From positions 558,001 through 622,000 of the forward strand of contig JAJTUQ010000003.1 of assembly GCA_021399445.1 (NCBI GenBank): a stretch of DNA of 64,000 bases. The letters run 5' to 3'. This document shows positions 32,417 through 43,498 of the stretch, piece by piece. This DNA comes from Xylogone sp. PMI_703. Lineage: Eukaryota > Ascomycota > Leotiomycetes. The notes below the pieces were generated by a model, which was given only the letters and a program-made list of their open reading frames with translations, was not told the DNA's origin and searched no databases. The position numbers were made by a program, and so were the translations under genes. Position 1 is the stretch's first letter, and every line of letters starts with the position of its first letter.

Positions 32417-34019
32417 CTGCCTCTAGTGTTATTAGACATAATAGATTAAATAGATTTTGCCAAGCGCAATTATTCATGCATGTATGTAGCCCCTCGGAAT
32501 AAAAGACATGTATAATTTGTTGAAAGAGCTCTTCTCAATCTCATTTATCCTAAGTATATATATTGCTAGGTTACGCTATAATCTAGTTCACTGTGATTTT
32601 TGGTTTGTAGTTAGAGCGAATCAAGCTCCTGATCTTAATAATTATATTGAATAATTCCATTCAACAGTTAATTTGAATTAGTGAATAGGTAGCTCAGTCA
32701 TATTATTTGTGATTTTCATGTCAGTCCACTTTAAAGTTCATTCAGAATGCTGAGATTCATCAAAGAGATAGTATGTGGAAATCTTAGAAGCACCGGTTTT
32801 CAGGATTTGGTCATCTTAGAAGCTCTTAGTATCATGAGGGCCTTTCGGATACTAATGTACGTAAGTGTATTTTGTGTATTCCGTGGTATGTTACTTCTCA
32901 TATTGGAACAAATTCGGATAGTAATTGAGTATAAATGTAGCTAATTATTAAATTATCCGGTTGGGTGAATTGGGCTACGGATCATGTATTAAACACGTGC
33001 ATCCCACAGACGGTGTGTCTCCAGCTGTTTCAGATGAACGGCTCTCTCCTCGCAGGGCGCATTCAGTTGCATAGTTGCGTTGATGGCATGTAATGAAGCG
33101 AGAGCCAGGATGGCGCTGGAATAATACAACTACCAGCGCTTTGTGTCCGCTTAGGTATGGAACAGCATATATTGATGCCAAGTTTTACAATGTATGTGTT
33201 CTAGCCCATATGCAAAATTGATCTCGGATTTCAAATTCAATCGGAGGAGGCAGGGAGGATGTCCGTGTAACGATCCACTTAACTTACTTGCTTACTTCGT
33301 GCTCGTATACGGATGTCGCCTGCAATGTATTTTCCAAGTAACCACTGTGGATGGCACCCGTCCATAGTGGCGAAGGTATTTGCGGAGTAAAGTGGGCTCC
33401 TTTGGAAAAAGGAAGCGCTGTTCTTAGCCCTTTATTATTATTACGGTAATTTGAGGCTCGCTAAGATGAGACGATATGCTTATATGGTCCCCTGTTCGGT
33501 ATGCGGAGAAGAGTGGATCTTACATTAAATGAGTTTTTCTGTGGATGAGCTGCGCTAACGTCGTAAAACATCTTACTCCGTAACTATAAACGGGGTGATC
33601 TTCAAAGAACAAGTAATTGCAGATCTCTACGGTAGATTAAGAGAATAGAATATATTTTTTTAAGTCATCACAAATAGATAAACCATTAATTAAAGTTGAA
33701 ATTCATTACTTAAGTGGTCACAGGACACTCATTTTCTAATACAATTTCAATCAGGTATTGGGCGTCCGGTTAAGAGAGATGTCCGGTTGACTAGGAAATA
33801 GCACGAGTGATTGACAGAGCTCGAATATTGTCAGAACAACTATTGTTATGCATACGGACGGTTCAACCACCCCCCATCCGCATCTCACAATAGCATGTTT
33901 TGCACAATCAGGAGAGCCCTGGTACGCAAGGAAATATCTGTTTAAATCCTCTAATGAAAATTTCACTCTGATGCTGGAGCTGTGGCTATCAGATAATTTG
34001 TCGACTCAATCCATTCTCT
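32417..34019. other. intergenic, repeat-derived pieces, no gene recognised
   Basis: Mostly AT-rich. About 32990-33085 resembles about 31190-31290. Around 33340-33369 there is a near-palindrome, CCACTGTGGATGG through CCGTCCATAGTGG. Open frames at 32747-32944 and 33751-33966 have no domain. Confidence 0.45.
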
Positions 34020-34210
34020 AATTTATATTGTTGCAAAATTCGCAGAATACGGTTATGCCGCTGCACAGTGCTCTTCGCTGACCGATTCTAGGGCTTACTT
34101 CTAGAGCTCATTCAAGGCCACTTTCGGTGACTTACAGAGCTATACGGCCGTAGTTATGACCGTAGTATCACCATGTATATAGAGCAATTGTAGCTGTATA
34201 CTCTCCAAGC
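34020..34210 (-). repeat. dispersed repeat fragment, inverted relative of 19866-20035
   Basis: Read on the minus strand, this segment parallels 19866-20035. Shared words include TACGGCCGTAGT, GTATATAGAG, AAGCCCTA, ATCGGTCA and CATAACCGTAT/CGTAACCATAT, in the same order. It is probably a fragment of the LINE family or of an element inserted beside it. Divergence is substantial. Confidence 0.55.
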
Positions 34211-34527
34211 AATCAAGAGAAGCGAGGAGAATGGCAGGGTTGCGAAGTATTTATCCTTACTATCAAGTAAGCCCTATACAAATTCCGTAGGCCCCACTAT
34301 ATATAGCTGTGCTTTCAGAATTGCATTGACACTTAGTGACCCCCTAGTTCCATAATGCTAGCTCAGCCTCTTCTGGATCGTGTCAGCAATAATTTAAGTT
34401 ACTCGACTTCCTCTATAGCCCAATATTCTCGAAAAACATTGTCCTTTGACCTTAGCATCATTTAAGACGAGCTAGTACAGTACAGCGAAGAACTCTAATC
34501 ACTCTTTATATTCGATTCTCTACTATC

Positions 34528-35367
34528 ATGTCCGTAAGTGTTAGATGAATCTGAAGTCCACAGCCCTCAAAAGAGAAAGCTTCGCATCATAGCTAACGAT
34601 TGCTTCGTGTTGCTACCAGGACTCCGCGGAGGCACCGCAAGTTTATACATATAACGATGCACCAGAATTATGCCGTCCATCGTCAGCACCTACGAAACCA
34701 TTGGTTCCAGAATCCTATGCTGGAATGTCAGACCCTCCTGAAAAGAGTGTTAGACCCGTTGATCGCTCCCATATTGTCCTGCAACGGACAACATTCTGGG
34801 CATTGATAATTAGTTTGGTGGTGTTATTTGCCGCAGCAATTGGGGGCTCCGTGGGTGCCGCGTTGGGAACCAAGGCTCATGACAATAGCAGCAAGAGTGA
34901 GACCGCTCCTCCTGTGACGTGAGTTATCTTCCAAAGCCCATCCTCTACCTCGTCTTTCGAGAAGCAAAATCACTAACTTTAGAACTCTGCCCGACAGCGA
35001 TTGTAATTCCACCTCCCATAATTCAACATCAACCATCCTAGTCCCCCAAACAAGCTGCCCTAACTCTAATGGCACTATATTCCGGCCGAGCATCTACTCC
35101 GACACCTCGCAGTCCTTCCGTATAGAATGCAATGTGGGCTACACCAACAGCCAAAACATCGTCCAAGTCATGGCGTACACCCTAGAACACTGCATTACCG
35201 CGTGCGCAACTTACAACTTCTGGAACCTGAACAGGAATTGCACGTATGCGGCATATGATGTGACCAAAGGGGAGCCAGGGAATTGCTGGTTGGAGCATGG
35301 TGACCCGGGGCCGAAGTTGGATTCGACAAAGAAGGTGAATACAACTTATATACTCTTACAGGAGTAG
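34528..35367 (+). CDS. type II membrane protein with cysteine-rich apple/PAN-like ectodomain
   Basis: Model join(34528..34533,34620..34918,34983..35367), 229 residues. Exon 1 is only ATGTCC; introns use GTAAGT..ACCAG and GTGAGT..TTTAG. There is no signal peptide. The N-terminal 60 residues are cytosolic and Pro-rich. They are followed by one membrane helix, FWALIISLVVLFAAAIGGSV, and a small-residue GAALGTK border. The ectodomain is Thr/Ser/Asn-rich with many N-glycosylation sequons (NST, NGT, NTT). It then has a cysteine block (RIECNVGY, LEHCITACATYN, NRNCTYAAY, GNCWLEHG) like the apple/PAN-type domains of fungal surface proteins. Ligands are unknown; carbohydrate or protein binding at the cell surface is the usual proposal. 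Confidence 0.8.
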
Positions 35368-36323
35368 GTGGTTAATTTTTGGGGTTTTGCTTCATACATG
35401 ACATTTCTTTTGATACTAGCGAGAAGAACGGATACCTAGGCCTTGACTCTAATCCTACGTTCAAATAGTTCCCCGGGTTTTGTAATATATGCTTCCTGTC
35501 ACTTATGTACTTAGAATAGAGCGAGGGAATGGAGCGGTTGTACCCTGCGAATATGCATGGTGCATTTAATTTTTAGAAATGTAAGATATGCAGCTGTACA
35601 AAACCTCTCTAGTTTATCATGGTACAGTAAAATCCTCCATAAAAATTGCGTCTAAAACAACTCATATTTGTAATAACTTATCAACAAATAGTTAACTGTT
35701 TAGAAAAAAGTGGTGAAAATAGCCCCTTTACACGAATATAAATACCGTGAGATGTAATCACACCCAACGAAACTACGTTCGTTCTCGATGCCAAAAAGAC
35801 CCGCAGCTTTGACCCACTGAGTCACTTACACGTCACAACTTTGTATAGTCATCTACTGACGTATTACTATACTGGGTTCCTGGTTTTAATTTTTCTCTCT
35901 CCGTGTTAAGTTAATTGAGTCGAGTGTAACGAGATTTTATTAAATTCATTCCTAGGGGATTTTAAATCATTCGTTTTGAATACTCATCATCCTGTTACAA
36001 GGTTTATGATATAAACATGGGGGTTTCTATCCGGTACGTTTGTGGTGCGCAGCTGAGCCGTCACACGTTGTAACCTGGAGACGAATTTGGTGCTTACTGT
36101 CTGACGAAATGGATGTGACAGCGCTTAACGATGAAATACTACGGGGCATGGGTGGATTATACGAGTCTTATATTTAAGAATATCAAGTTAAAGAGAAAAG
36201 AAGGTAAGTACAACTGTACGGAGGCAGGTAGTAAAGAGACATTAGGGGGTTACCTGCGTATGTAGGCCAAGACACAACACGCCTCAGTAGAAAATCTAGT
36301 TTGAGCAGTGACAGTACAAAACG
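35368..36323. other. intergenic, AT-rich, no gene recognised
   Basis: 3' flanks of two genes that converge here, the membrane protein (+) and the SDR (-). No supported open frame or repeat. Confidence 0.5.
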
Positions 36324-37379
36324 TTATGTCTTCAAGTACTCCTTTACGCTAGGAACGTCTTTTTCCAGAGCCTCTACGATCTCCTGCCAAACCCGGCTCT
36401 GCAGTTGATCTTTCTTTTCTCCGGCCAAAGGTCCTTTAAGCCTGCTCGCTCTGGTCAGTACAGTATCTCCCGCACCAGATGATATAATCACTCACTCTCG
36501 TAGGGTATCATTCTTCCAGAATCGGCCATGGGCATCCTTGTCTAAGAGTAGTGCACTAACAATGCTTCTAGCGCCGACCTCTGCCTTCTTAAAGCAGATA
36601 GAATAGTAGGTGTTAATAACAGCTCGCGGCATAATTGTATACAATTCTCTGCCGAACTCTGTCTTGCAGGCTCCAGGGCATGACCCAACCACCAATACTT
36701 CAGGTTCTCCGGATGATGTGGTCGCGTGCGAAGCCAAACTAAGAGTGGCACACATGGTGAACAGCTTGGAGAGGTTGTATTGAGGTCCGAAGGCAAATCC
36801 ATCACTTTTATTGTAAGATTTGAGGAGATTTGGTGCTGCGTGATGTGTGGCATCGATGGCTGCGATTTCATACATTGCTGAATTCACGATTTCGAGAACA
36901 GGCATGCTGTCCTTCGACTTGGAAGCCCTGAGTTTTGGAAGCAATAAGAGGCCGAGAAGAGCAGTTGACAGTACATTGACTTGGAGCATTGTCTCCCATC
37001 CGAATGACGACTCTGAGTATTTCACTGCCAGAGTTCCAGCGTTAAGAATGGCAATATCCAAGGACTGAAGGTCTGTAGAGGCCCGGTTTGCGAGTTCTTG
37101 TATGCTTGAGTACGACACCATATCGAGATCCCATATTTCTATACAATCAGACCGACCGGTTTCTCTTTCAATCCGGGCTTTCGCTGCTTCGCCTTTTTCC
37201 CGATTGCGAACTGCGAGTATGAGCCTCGATGCGCCTAATCTCGCGATTTTCAAAGCGGATTCAAATCCGATTCCGGCACTGGCACCTGTGATGAGGATAG
37301 TCTTTCCTGCCAAAGAAGTTTGTGGATCTTTGGGCCGAAGGAACCATTTCTCATAAATAAATTCTATAGGGCTCGACAT
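36324..37379 (-). CDS. short-chain dehydrogenase/reductase (retinol-dehydrogenase-like)
   Basis: Two exons on the minus strand, 37379-36496 and 36450-36324, giving 336 residues. The 45-nt intron (GTGAGT..GACCAG) restores an open frame ending LEKDVPSVKEYLKT; without it the protein would stop prematurely after NDTLRE. The Rossmann motif is TGASAGIG (residues about 31-38), with NAG at the NNAG-type position, Ser in VNSAMYE and the catalytic pair in YNLSK. The length fits the fungal WW-oxidoreductase/retinol-dehydrogenase-like SDR branch, probably NADP-dependent. There is no signal peptide. Substrate is unknown and there is no obvious partner among the neighbours. Confidence 0.88.
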
Positions 37380-38518
37380 GATTCTCTTAGTTTATGGAGA
37401 AACGAATGATTAAAAGCTTCTAAGAAATGCGGTCTGTTTTATGTATAGAGTTGTCCAAAAGGCAACCGTTGTTAGAACTGGATCAGCCCCGGGCTTGCTG
37501 GAAGTGCTCCATACCATGCGTTCTAGGAGGATCTCGGCGTTTGGACTGGTCATTGGTGTTATTGATTACTTTTTACCGCGAAACCTAACAAAACTGGCCC
37601 CATTTAGGTCCCCCTATTATTTACCGGTAATTATGGGATCAATATTTTGCACTTGATCACATAAGCACTAACTACGCTGAGACGGCATGAGAGTAGCGTT
37701 GTCACTACCTGCCAGGGGGGAACTCGGGAAATCCTCACCAACACGATTTGCTCTTGAGGCTGCACTACAGATCTGCGGGATATTGTGGATACGCTCCGAA
37801 CAGGGGGTGCTCAGGGCCAACAGTACGGAGTATGGATGACGGGTTTCTAGTCAATTAAAATGCACCATTAATAGAAAGCTAGTGGAGACTATGCTTCCGA
37901 AAATTTACAAATACTGTCCAGAGGTGATTTTTATTACTCGATTGCTAAATTAGCCAAGTATAGGATAATCGAGGACCAATAGCACCATCTGTTATAATCA
38001 TACTCCTGTTTATCTTTACAGGCATACAACCATCAAAGCATGCCGGTGTGATAAGGATAATTTTTCTAAAAAGTATTTATAAAATCAACTTAAGAGGCCT
38101 ATCCTGGGTAACCCAGGCCCTCCTACAGAGACGGCGAATACTAGGGACTTCCATATCATAAATGACATGTAAGGCTAGATCTAATTTATATGATCTACTA
38201 GTCTGATACCTTGTCGTATCCTAAAATATATTTTCATAATAAGTAAAACGTGAATATCTCCATTAAAAATGAGACTGCATTTATAGAGTGTAAGGTAAAA
38301 TAATCCCGTAAAGGAAGTTAACAGAGGCCAACATCTTCTTAAATATTAGTATTTAAACATCTATATTGATTAAATATACTTACTCCTTTTCAATACCTCA
38401 TACACCTGTAAACTATCACGATAAGTCATTTAGAGCTGGCGTGTTCGCATACAGACTGGAAGTAAAACTGGCAGTTCAAGTCAGCACCGAATCTCCTGTA
38501 TAAAATTAAATAGAATAC
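37380..38518. other. intergenic, no gene recognised
   Basis: No coding evidence. A short palindrome, CCTGGGTAACCCAGG, lies near 38103-38117. The stretch after 38150 is AT-rich. Confidence 0.5.
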
Positions 38519-39667
38519 TCATGGTTGGGATGCATACGTTTGAGGGACCCTCGAACCAGCAACCTCGGCTTCATCCGCGATCTTTCGCAAAGCAGCTATT
38601 TCTTGTTGTGTGAGGGTGACCCCAATAGTTCCCATATTTTCTTCAAGGTATTTGACTTTTTTTGTCCTATACAGAGTTGACGAATTAATAACACAAACCT
38701 ATCGAGGATGTTTCGCGAGTTGCATACCCTGGGATCAAGAATATATCATCCCCCTGGGCCATCAACCACGCAAGGCATAACTGTGCTGGTGTGCAATCTT
38801 TCTTCTCTGCTAGGTCTCCGAAGGCTTCTACTAGTTTTAAATCCTTGGGGAAGTTTTCCTTTGAGAATCGTGGTGCTGTTCTGCGAAAGTCGCCTTCGTC
38901 GAAATCGTCAGGGGATTTGTATTTGCCGCTCATGAAACCCCGACCAAGCGGGCTATATGCCACAAGGGCGATACCGAGTGATCGAGCTGCCTTGAGGATT
39001 CCCGTTTCTCTTGATTCAATATCCAGGGTAAATGGACTGTACTCCATCTGTAATGCGCTAATAGGGTGCTCTGCGTGCGCGCGATGGAGCGATGCGGCAG
39101 ATAGTTCAGAAAAACCTAGGTACTTGATCTTGCCCTCCCTGGAGACCGAGTTAGCAGCAGTTTCGCACTCAACGTACTAAAATTTCTCGCAAGAATGTGC
39201 AGAGAGGACTGTGCTAAGATTCACCTCTTCAAATTTACCATAGCTCGAACAGTGAGCTCAATGGGCGTCTTCTCATCCACGCGATGACAGTAGTAGAGGT
39301 CAATACAATCTACTCCTAATCTTTGCAAACTCCTTTCGCACGATTCTCTAACATATTCAGGGGCACTTCTTATTTTGATGGAGCCATTCTCCATGCCAAC
39401 TACACCGAACTTCGTTGCAAGGAAGATCTCGCTCCTCTTCCCTGTTCGCCTGAACCACTCTCCAATGAGCTCTTCACTATCACCATACATGTCGGAAGTA
39501 TCCCAATGACGAGCATGCAGCTCGTACGCACGATCAAGAACCTTGAATCGTTCAGAGCTTGGCTCAGTTGCACCATAGAAGGTAGATAAACTTAGAGCAC
39601 CAAAGCCCAAGGCTGGAACTAGAGGCCCCGACGCTCCCAGGCGTCTGAGCGGCACTGAAGCAGACAT
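38519..39667 (-). CDS. aldo/keto reductase (AKR, fungal type)
   Basis: Three minus-strand exons, 39667-39225, 39138-38728 and 38666-38519, give 333 residues. The catalytic tetrad is visible: Asp56 and Tyr61 in [11 protein letters not shown], Lys86 in ATKFG and His128 in YYCHRVD. The splice at 38727-38667 (GTATGC..TATAG) rebuilds the family sequence [19 protein letters not shown]. Retention of this intron would replace it with a short unconserved tail. The NADPH-binding C-terminal helix region follows, and the protein ends QTYASQP. It likely reduces small aldehydes or ketones with NADPH in the cytosol and resembles the pyridoxal/aryl-alcohol-type AKRs, but substrate cannot be read. Confidence 0.9.
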
Positions 39668-39925
39668 TACACTGAGATGCCAGAGACACCGTGTATTATA
39701 CTATACAGGATACAAGAGAAGGAATCGATAGCCTCCTCACATTTATAGGTTTGGGAAATTGTTCCATAGTGCTCTTCAAGTTCTTTGGCATTAGCATTGA
39801 ATATTGAAGTTGGGACTAGCAGCTTAAAGGAATCAGATCCTTTCCTCATTTAGTCGAATAATTCTCAGGCTGGTTCCCTTATCTGGTTAGGTGTCAAGGG
39901 ATTTTAAGGGTTAGAGCAATTAGTA

Positions 39926-40161
39926 AGTCAGCGCACACACAGTCATCACCCCGGCCTGCTCGCTACCACTTTCCGATACAAATCAAATATTTCAGAATCA
40001 AGTAATTTAATCAATATTTAATATACATAGTAAAGTTTCTTTAAAGACAGAAAATAAATATTAATAATTTAAAAATATAAATATATAACACATTCTTATG
40101 AGATTTTGCATGGGAAAATGGTAGCGAGTAGGCCGGGTGACGACTGGGTGGTGCACTGACT
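39926..40161. mobile_element. 236-bp MITE with long terminal inverted repeats, TA flanks
   Basis: The left arm 39926-39974 (AGTCAGCGCACACACAGTCA...) is an imperfect reverse complement of the right arm 40113-40161 over about 49 bp. The core is an AT-rich filler of about 140 bp. Both ends are flanked by TA (39924-39925 and 40162-40163), as expected for Tc1/mariner-type insertions. No coding capacity. It lies between the AKR and the transcription factor. Confidence 0.75.
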
Positions 40162-40542
40162 TAAGAGGTCGGAGTTAAGAAGTTTACTCCACAATTAAAT
40201 CCTAAAGCCTGGACCCTTACTCTGGCATCTTTCTACAAGGAGGAGATTCTATAAGACCGTTTTCCACTTTCGATTTGATATTTGCAGCATTACACGGCAG
40301 TCTTTCTCCTCTAGTTGATTGGCAAAGATTCTAAGCTAACATGGTTGTGGATCCAACTATGGTTGTTTTTGCCGTCAACTCATTTCTTACTCATCCAGTT
40401 CTTGATGGAAACCTGCTCACATCATGGAAACATGGGCCAGTGAAGCAAATTCCTTGCTATGGCCGAGGAAGACCTAGGAAAAATACCTGTACTGTACATC
40501 CCTCGGAGCTGCGGTAGAATGGCCAGCTAATACATAACTCAG

Positions 40543-42165
40543 CTATCCTGCCTGGAAGCACAATCCCTAATGAAGCGGGAAAGCAGAGGGCAAGAAGCCA
40601 GGGGAACCGCAAGCGACGTAAATATGAGTTCGTAAACTGTACAGGGGTACCCACAAATACTGAGACTTCTGTCCGAAAAGTTATCAGGTCTCATGTGATG
40701 CTCAACCGACGGTATCAGCAGGACCAGGCGCCCCGTCAATACAAGCTTCATAACATTGATAACATCCCTGATATCGAAGAGAAACAAATATCTGCGCGAC
40801 GAGGTGGAGGAGTCTCTGTCTCGTTCTGCGAGATTCTGGGTCTGGATCCGTTTAATTGTCTTCCTATCCAGATCCAGCCATATACGCTTCAACAGTTGAG
40901 TAAATGTAAGCATCCTAATAGTGATAAGAAGATGCCTAGGACTGCTATTAACGGTTTGTACATAGATACCACTTCAGTCTACCGAAGCGTATACTGCATT
41001 GAGAAATACTCCGGTTATAACCCTATGAAAAAATACTTTTTACCCTTAGCATTTCAGGATCCCGCGCTTCTTCACGCTATTATTTTTTGTGCGCAATCCT
41101 TTGATACTCTTTCATCTGGACGCGGCGAGGCATCTAAAGCAGTATTCCATTTGAATGAGAGCATCCGTTTGGTGAACCAAAGGTTGCGGTCGGTGCCTCC
41201 TGTAGTGGATGAAAGTACAATTTTGGTAGTGGCGACGATAGCTTTTATGGAAGTAAGGTTGAGTTTTACACTTTTGGATTTCTAGTCTGACTGATCTTCA
41301 GAAACTTGTTGGGAACCATACAAATTGGGAGATTCATATGCGAGGTCTGAAGGAAATGATATCATTGAAAGGAGGCTTGGGTGTCTTTGCTCCAAATCGG
41401 CTATTGTATAGTAAAATTCGGCGGTGAGATCTCTATCTATCTAAACAGACATAACAAGCCCCTCTGGTAGATTCACTAATTACTAATAGGACTGATCTCT
41501 GTGGTTGCATCGATGCTGTCCGTCAACCGTTCTTTGAGGATGCTCGAGCCTTGAGTTGCGTAGGAGACGCGGTATCTCCTTATGTTAACAACACCTTTCG
41601 TGGTCTCAGCCAGAGACTTAACTTTGATACCAGGCTCTGCTACATCCTGGATGACGTTGAGAAGCTGACCAATATCTTGAATCAAATTCATTGTGGCCAA
41701 GCAGAGGTTGATCCACTACTTTTGAGGGACAGCCTCACTTCACATCAATACCAGTTGCTTTGGCTACAGCACTCTCCGAGTAATATTAATCAGGACGATA
41801 TGCAGGCCGCCTGTTGCTTCGGTCTGCTACTCTACCTCACAACCATTCTGAACGAACTTCCACTGGGTACCTCAACGTGTGGTATGCTGATTACACAATT
41901 GCGGACCACCCTTGAGGATATGACCACCAAGCATAGACCAGACTCACCAACAAACTTCTTGTTATGGCTAACGTTCATGATCTGCTCGATGGTTGTCGAT
42001 GAGTCAAATAAGGCTTGGGCCATGCAGACTTTCAAGACTATTATTTTAGATCCGGATTTCCAAGATAAAGAAAGGGTGAAATTGTCTTTGGTGACGTTAC
42101 TATGGGTTGAAAAGGTCCACGGCCCCTGTTTTGACAGAGTTTGGAGTGAAATATATGAAGCGTAG
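40543..42165 (+). CDS. fungal-specific transcription factor domain protein, start unresolved
   Basis: Exons to 41252, 41302-41423 and 41490-42165 join in phase (GTAAGG..TTCAG; GTGAGA..AATAG). The first in-frame ATG at 40698 gives 450 residues. The frame is open and conserved-looking upstream, however (GNRKRRKYEFVNCTGVPTN, then VRKVIRSHVM), so the true start is probably in an unseen 5' exon. The opening basic stretch plus RSHVM, the LDPFNCLPIQ segment and IEKYSGYNPMKKYFLP...LLHAIIFCA are typical of fungal proteins with the Fungal_trans_2 regulatory domain that often lack a Zn2Cys6 cluster; no zinc cluster is seen here. Positions 40906-40977 form a possible 72-nt in-frame intron (GTAAGC..TTCAG), so two isoforms are possible. 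Target genes are unknown. Confidence 0.8.
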
Positions 42166-42235
42166 AAATAATCTTGAAGAGTACCTGGAGACAGAAAAGA
42201 TTTCAGTTGTAAAATACAATACCTCAAAGGCTTGA

Positions 42236-42273
42236 GGAGAGAGAGGGAGGGAGAGTGAGAGAGAGAGAGAGAG
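42236..42273. repeat. GA-rich microsatellite
   Basis: A purine tract with GA dinucleotides and GGGAGG interruptions, just downstream of the transcription factor stop codon; probably in its 3' UTR. Confidence 0.8.
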
Positions 42274-42851
42274 CGACGAATGCTCATCAAAGGGGTATAA
42301 GATGCGAGCGGGAAGAGGCAACGCAAAAGGGAGACGCCTTGCTTTTGGTTTGATGGACGGTGAAGCACTCAAGGATGTATAAATGAACAGAAAACAGAGC
42401 AAGCTGGTTCTGAAAAGGATTCTGTGTCAGATGGTAGGGTCCCGAATCAAATCTGATTAACACTGTCAGAACCCAGATATATAGCAGTATAAGCAGCCAG
42501 GCAACTGGAGTTCTCCTTTTGCTCTGACAAGCACTCTGAGCACTGAGCCATAAGGTGTGATCGCGTGGTATACAAAACGATCCAGAGCAGTATTACTCAC
42601 ATTATTGAGAGTCTTCTTCGACCCTATTCCACCACAGAGACATCGGTTCACATGGCAGCACAAGACCAAGTCATTTGCTCTATCCTAAATGGTACTTACG
42701 CCTTCAACCCCTTTTCTTGCCAGCTCTTATCAGGCGGGACTCACCTAAGATGGAGGCGCTGCCGAGTGTAGAATATTGTTTAAAGGGTTGAGCCAAATCC
42801 ACTCACTCATCGGCTCAGCTAAATCCACTCATGCCACCAACGAATTTTCTA

Positions 42852-43480
42852 GGTTTGAGCTAAATGCACTTGCACTTTAGCTATTTGCACTTGCCAAGAC
42901 CGATATCGGCCGACACCGGAGCATATCTTAGCACAACTGCACCTTGCGACCGTGTACAGATTATTATTATGCAAAGAGACTGAGTTATGCAGTCAGTTGC
43001 TTTTCTCAATTTATTATTCACTTACTAGACAATTCAATTTTATCTTAATAAAGATTATTATATAATGTGGGCTCTCTGAGCTGTAGGCCCTACAGGCTCA
43101 GGCCCTACAGGGCTTCGCTTACAGGGCCTTGGGCCTGTAAGCATGCAAAAAGAGCCAACGGCCGTAGGGCGTTAGCGATACAGTACAGCGCTAGCGATAC
43201 AGTACAGCGCTAGCGATACAGTACAGCGCTACAATACAGTACAGCGCTACAATACAGTACAGCGCTACAATACAGTACAGCGCTACAATACAGTACAGCG
43301 CTACAATACAGTACAACGCTTTTGTAAGCTAATTTCCGATTTATAGTGTATAATTCAGTGAGGAAGCCCCATAAGCATGCTGTAATCTCTTGTTATTCGG
43401 GTAAGCAATGCGTGACAACGAGCCGATATCGGTCTTAGCAAGTGCAAATAGCTAAAGTACAAGTGCATTTAGCTCAAACC
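42852..43480. mobile_element. MITE B, 629 bp, 59-bp TIRs, 8-bp TSD
   Basis: The terminal inverted repeats 42852-42910 and 43422-43480 (GGTTTGAGCTAAATGCACTT...) match over 59 bp with a few mismatches. They are flanked by the exact 8-bp duplication ATTTTCTA at 42844-42851 and 43481-43488. TSD length suggests a hAT-type transposase acted in trans. The interior holds GC-rich hairpins (43080-43170) and a tandem repeat array. Its TIR start resembles that of outer element A (GGGTTGAGC), so A and B may be relatives. Confidence 0.85.
43171..43320. repeat. tandem array, 18-19-bp unit, inside MITE B
   Basis: About eight units of ACAGTACAGCGCTA followed by GCGAT (19-bp form, first part) or CAAT (18-bp form, later part). 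The switch from one unit type to the other is sharp at about 43230. Each unit contains the self-complementary word AGCGCT. Confidence 0.9.
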
Positions 43481-43498
43481 ATTTTCTACTTGTTTGTG

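Noticed and set aside
34600..34806. 68-codon frame starting in the intron of the membrane-protein gene
   Set aside because: Different frame from the well-supported spliced model; a shadow.
42100..42402. Minus-strand frames with Ser-Leu repeats
   Set aside because: Produced by the GA microsatellite and overlapping the transcription factor's 3' end.
43171..43320. CRISPR-like array
   Set aside because: Units are directly contiguous without unique spacers and the genome is fungal; it is an ordinary tandem repeat.
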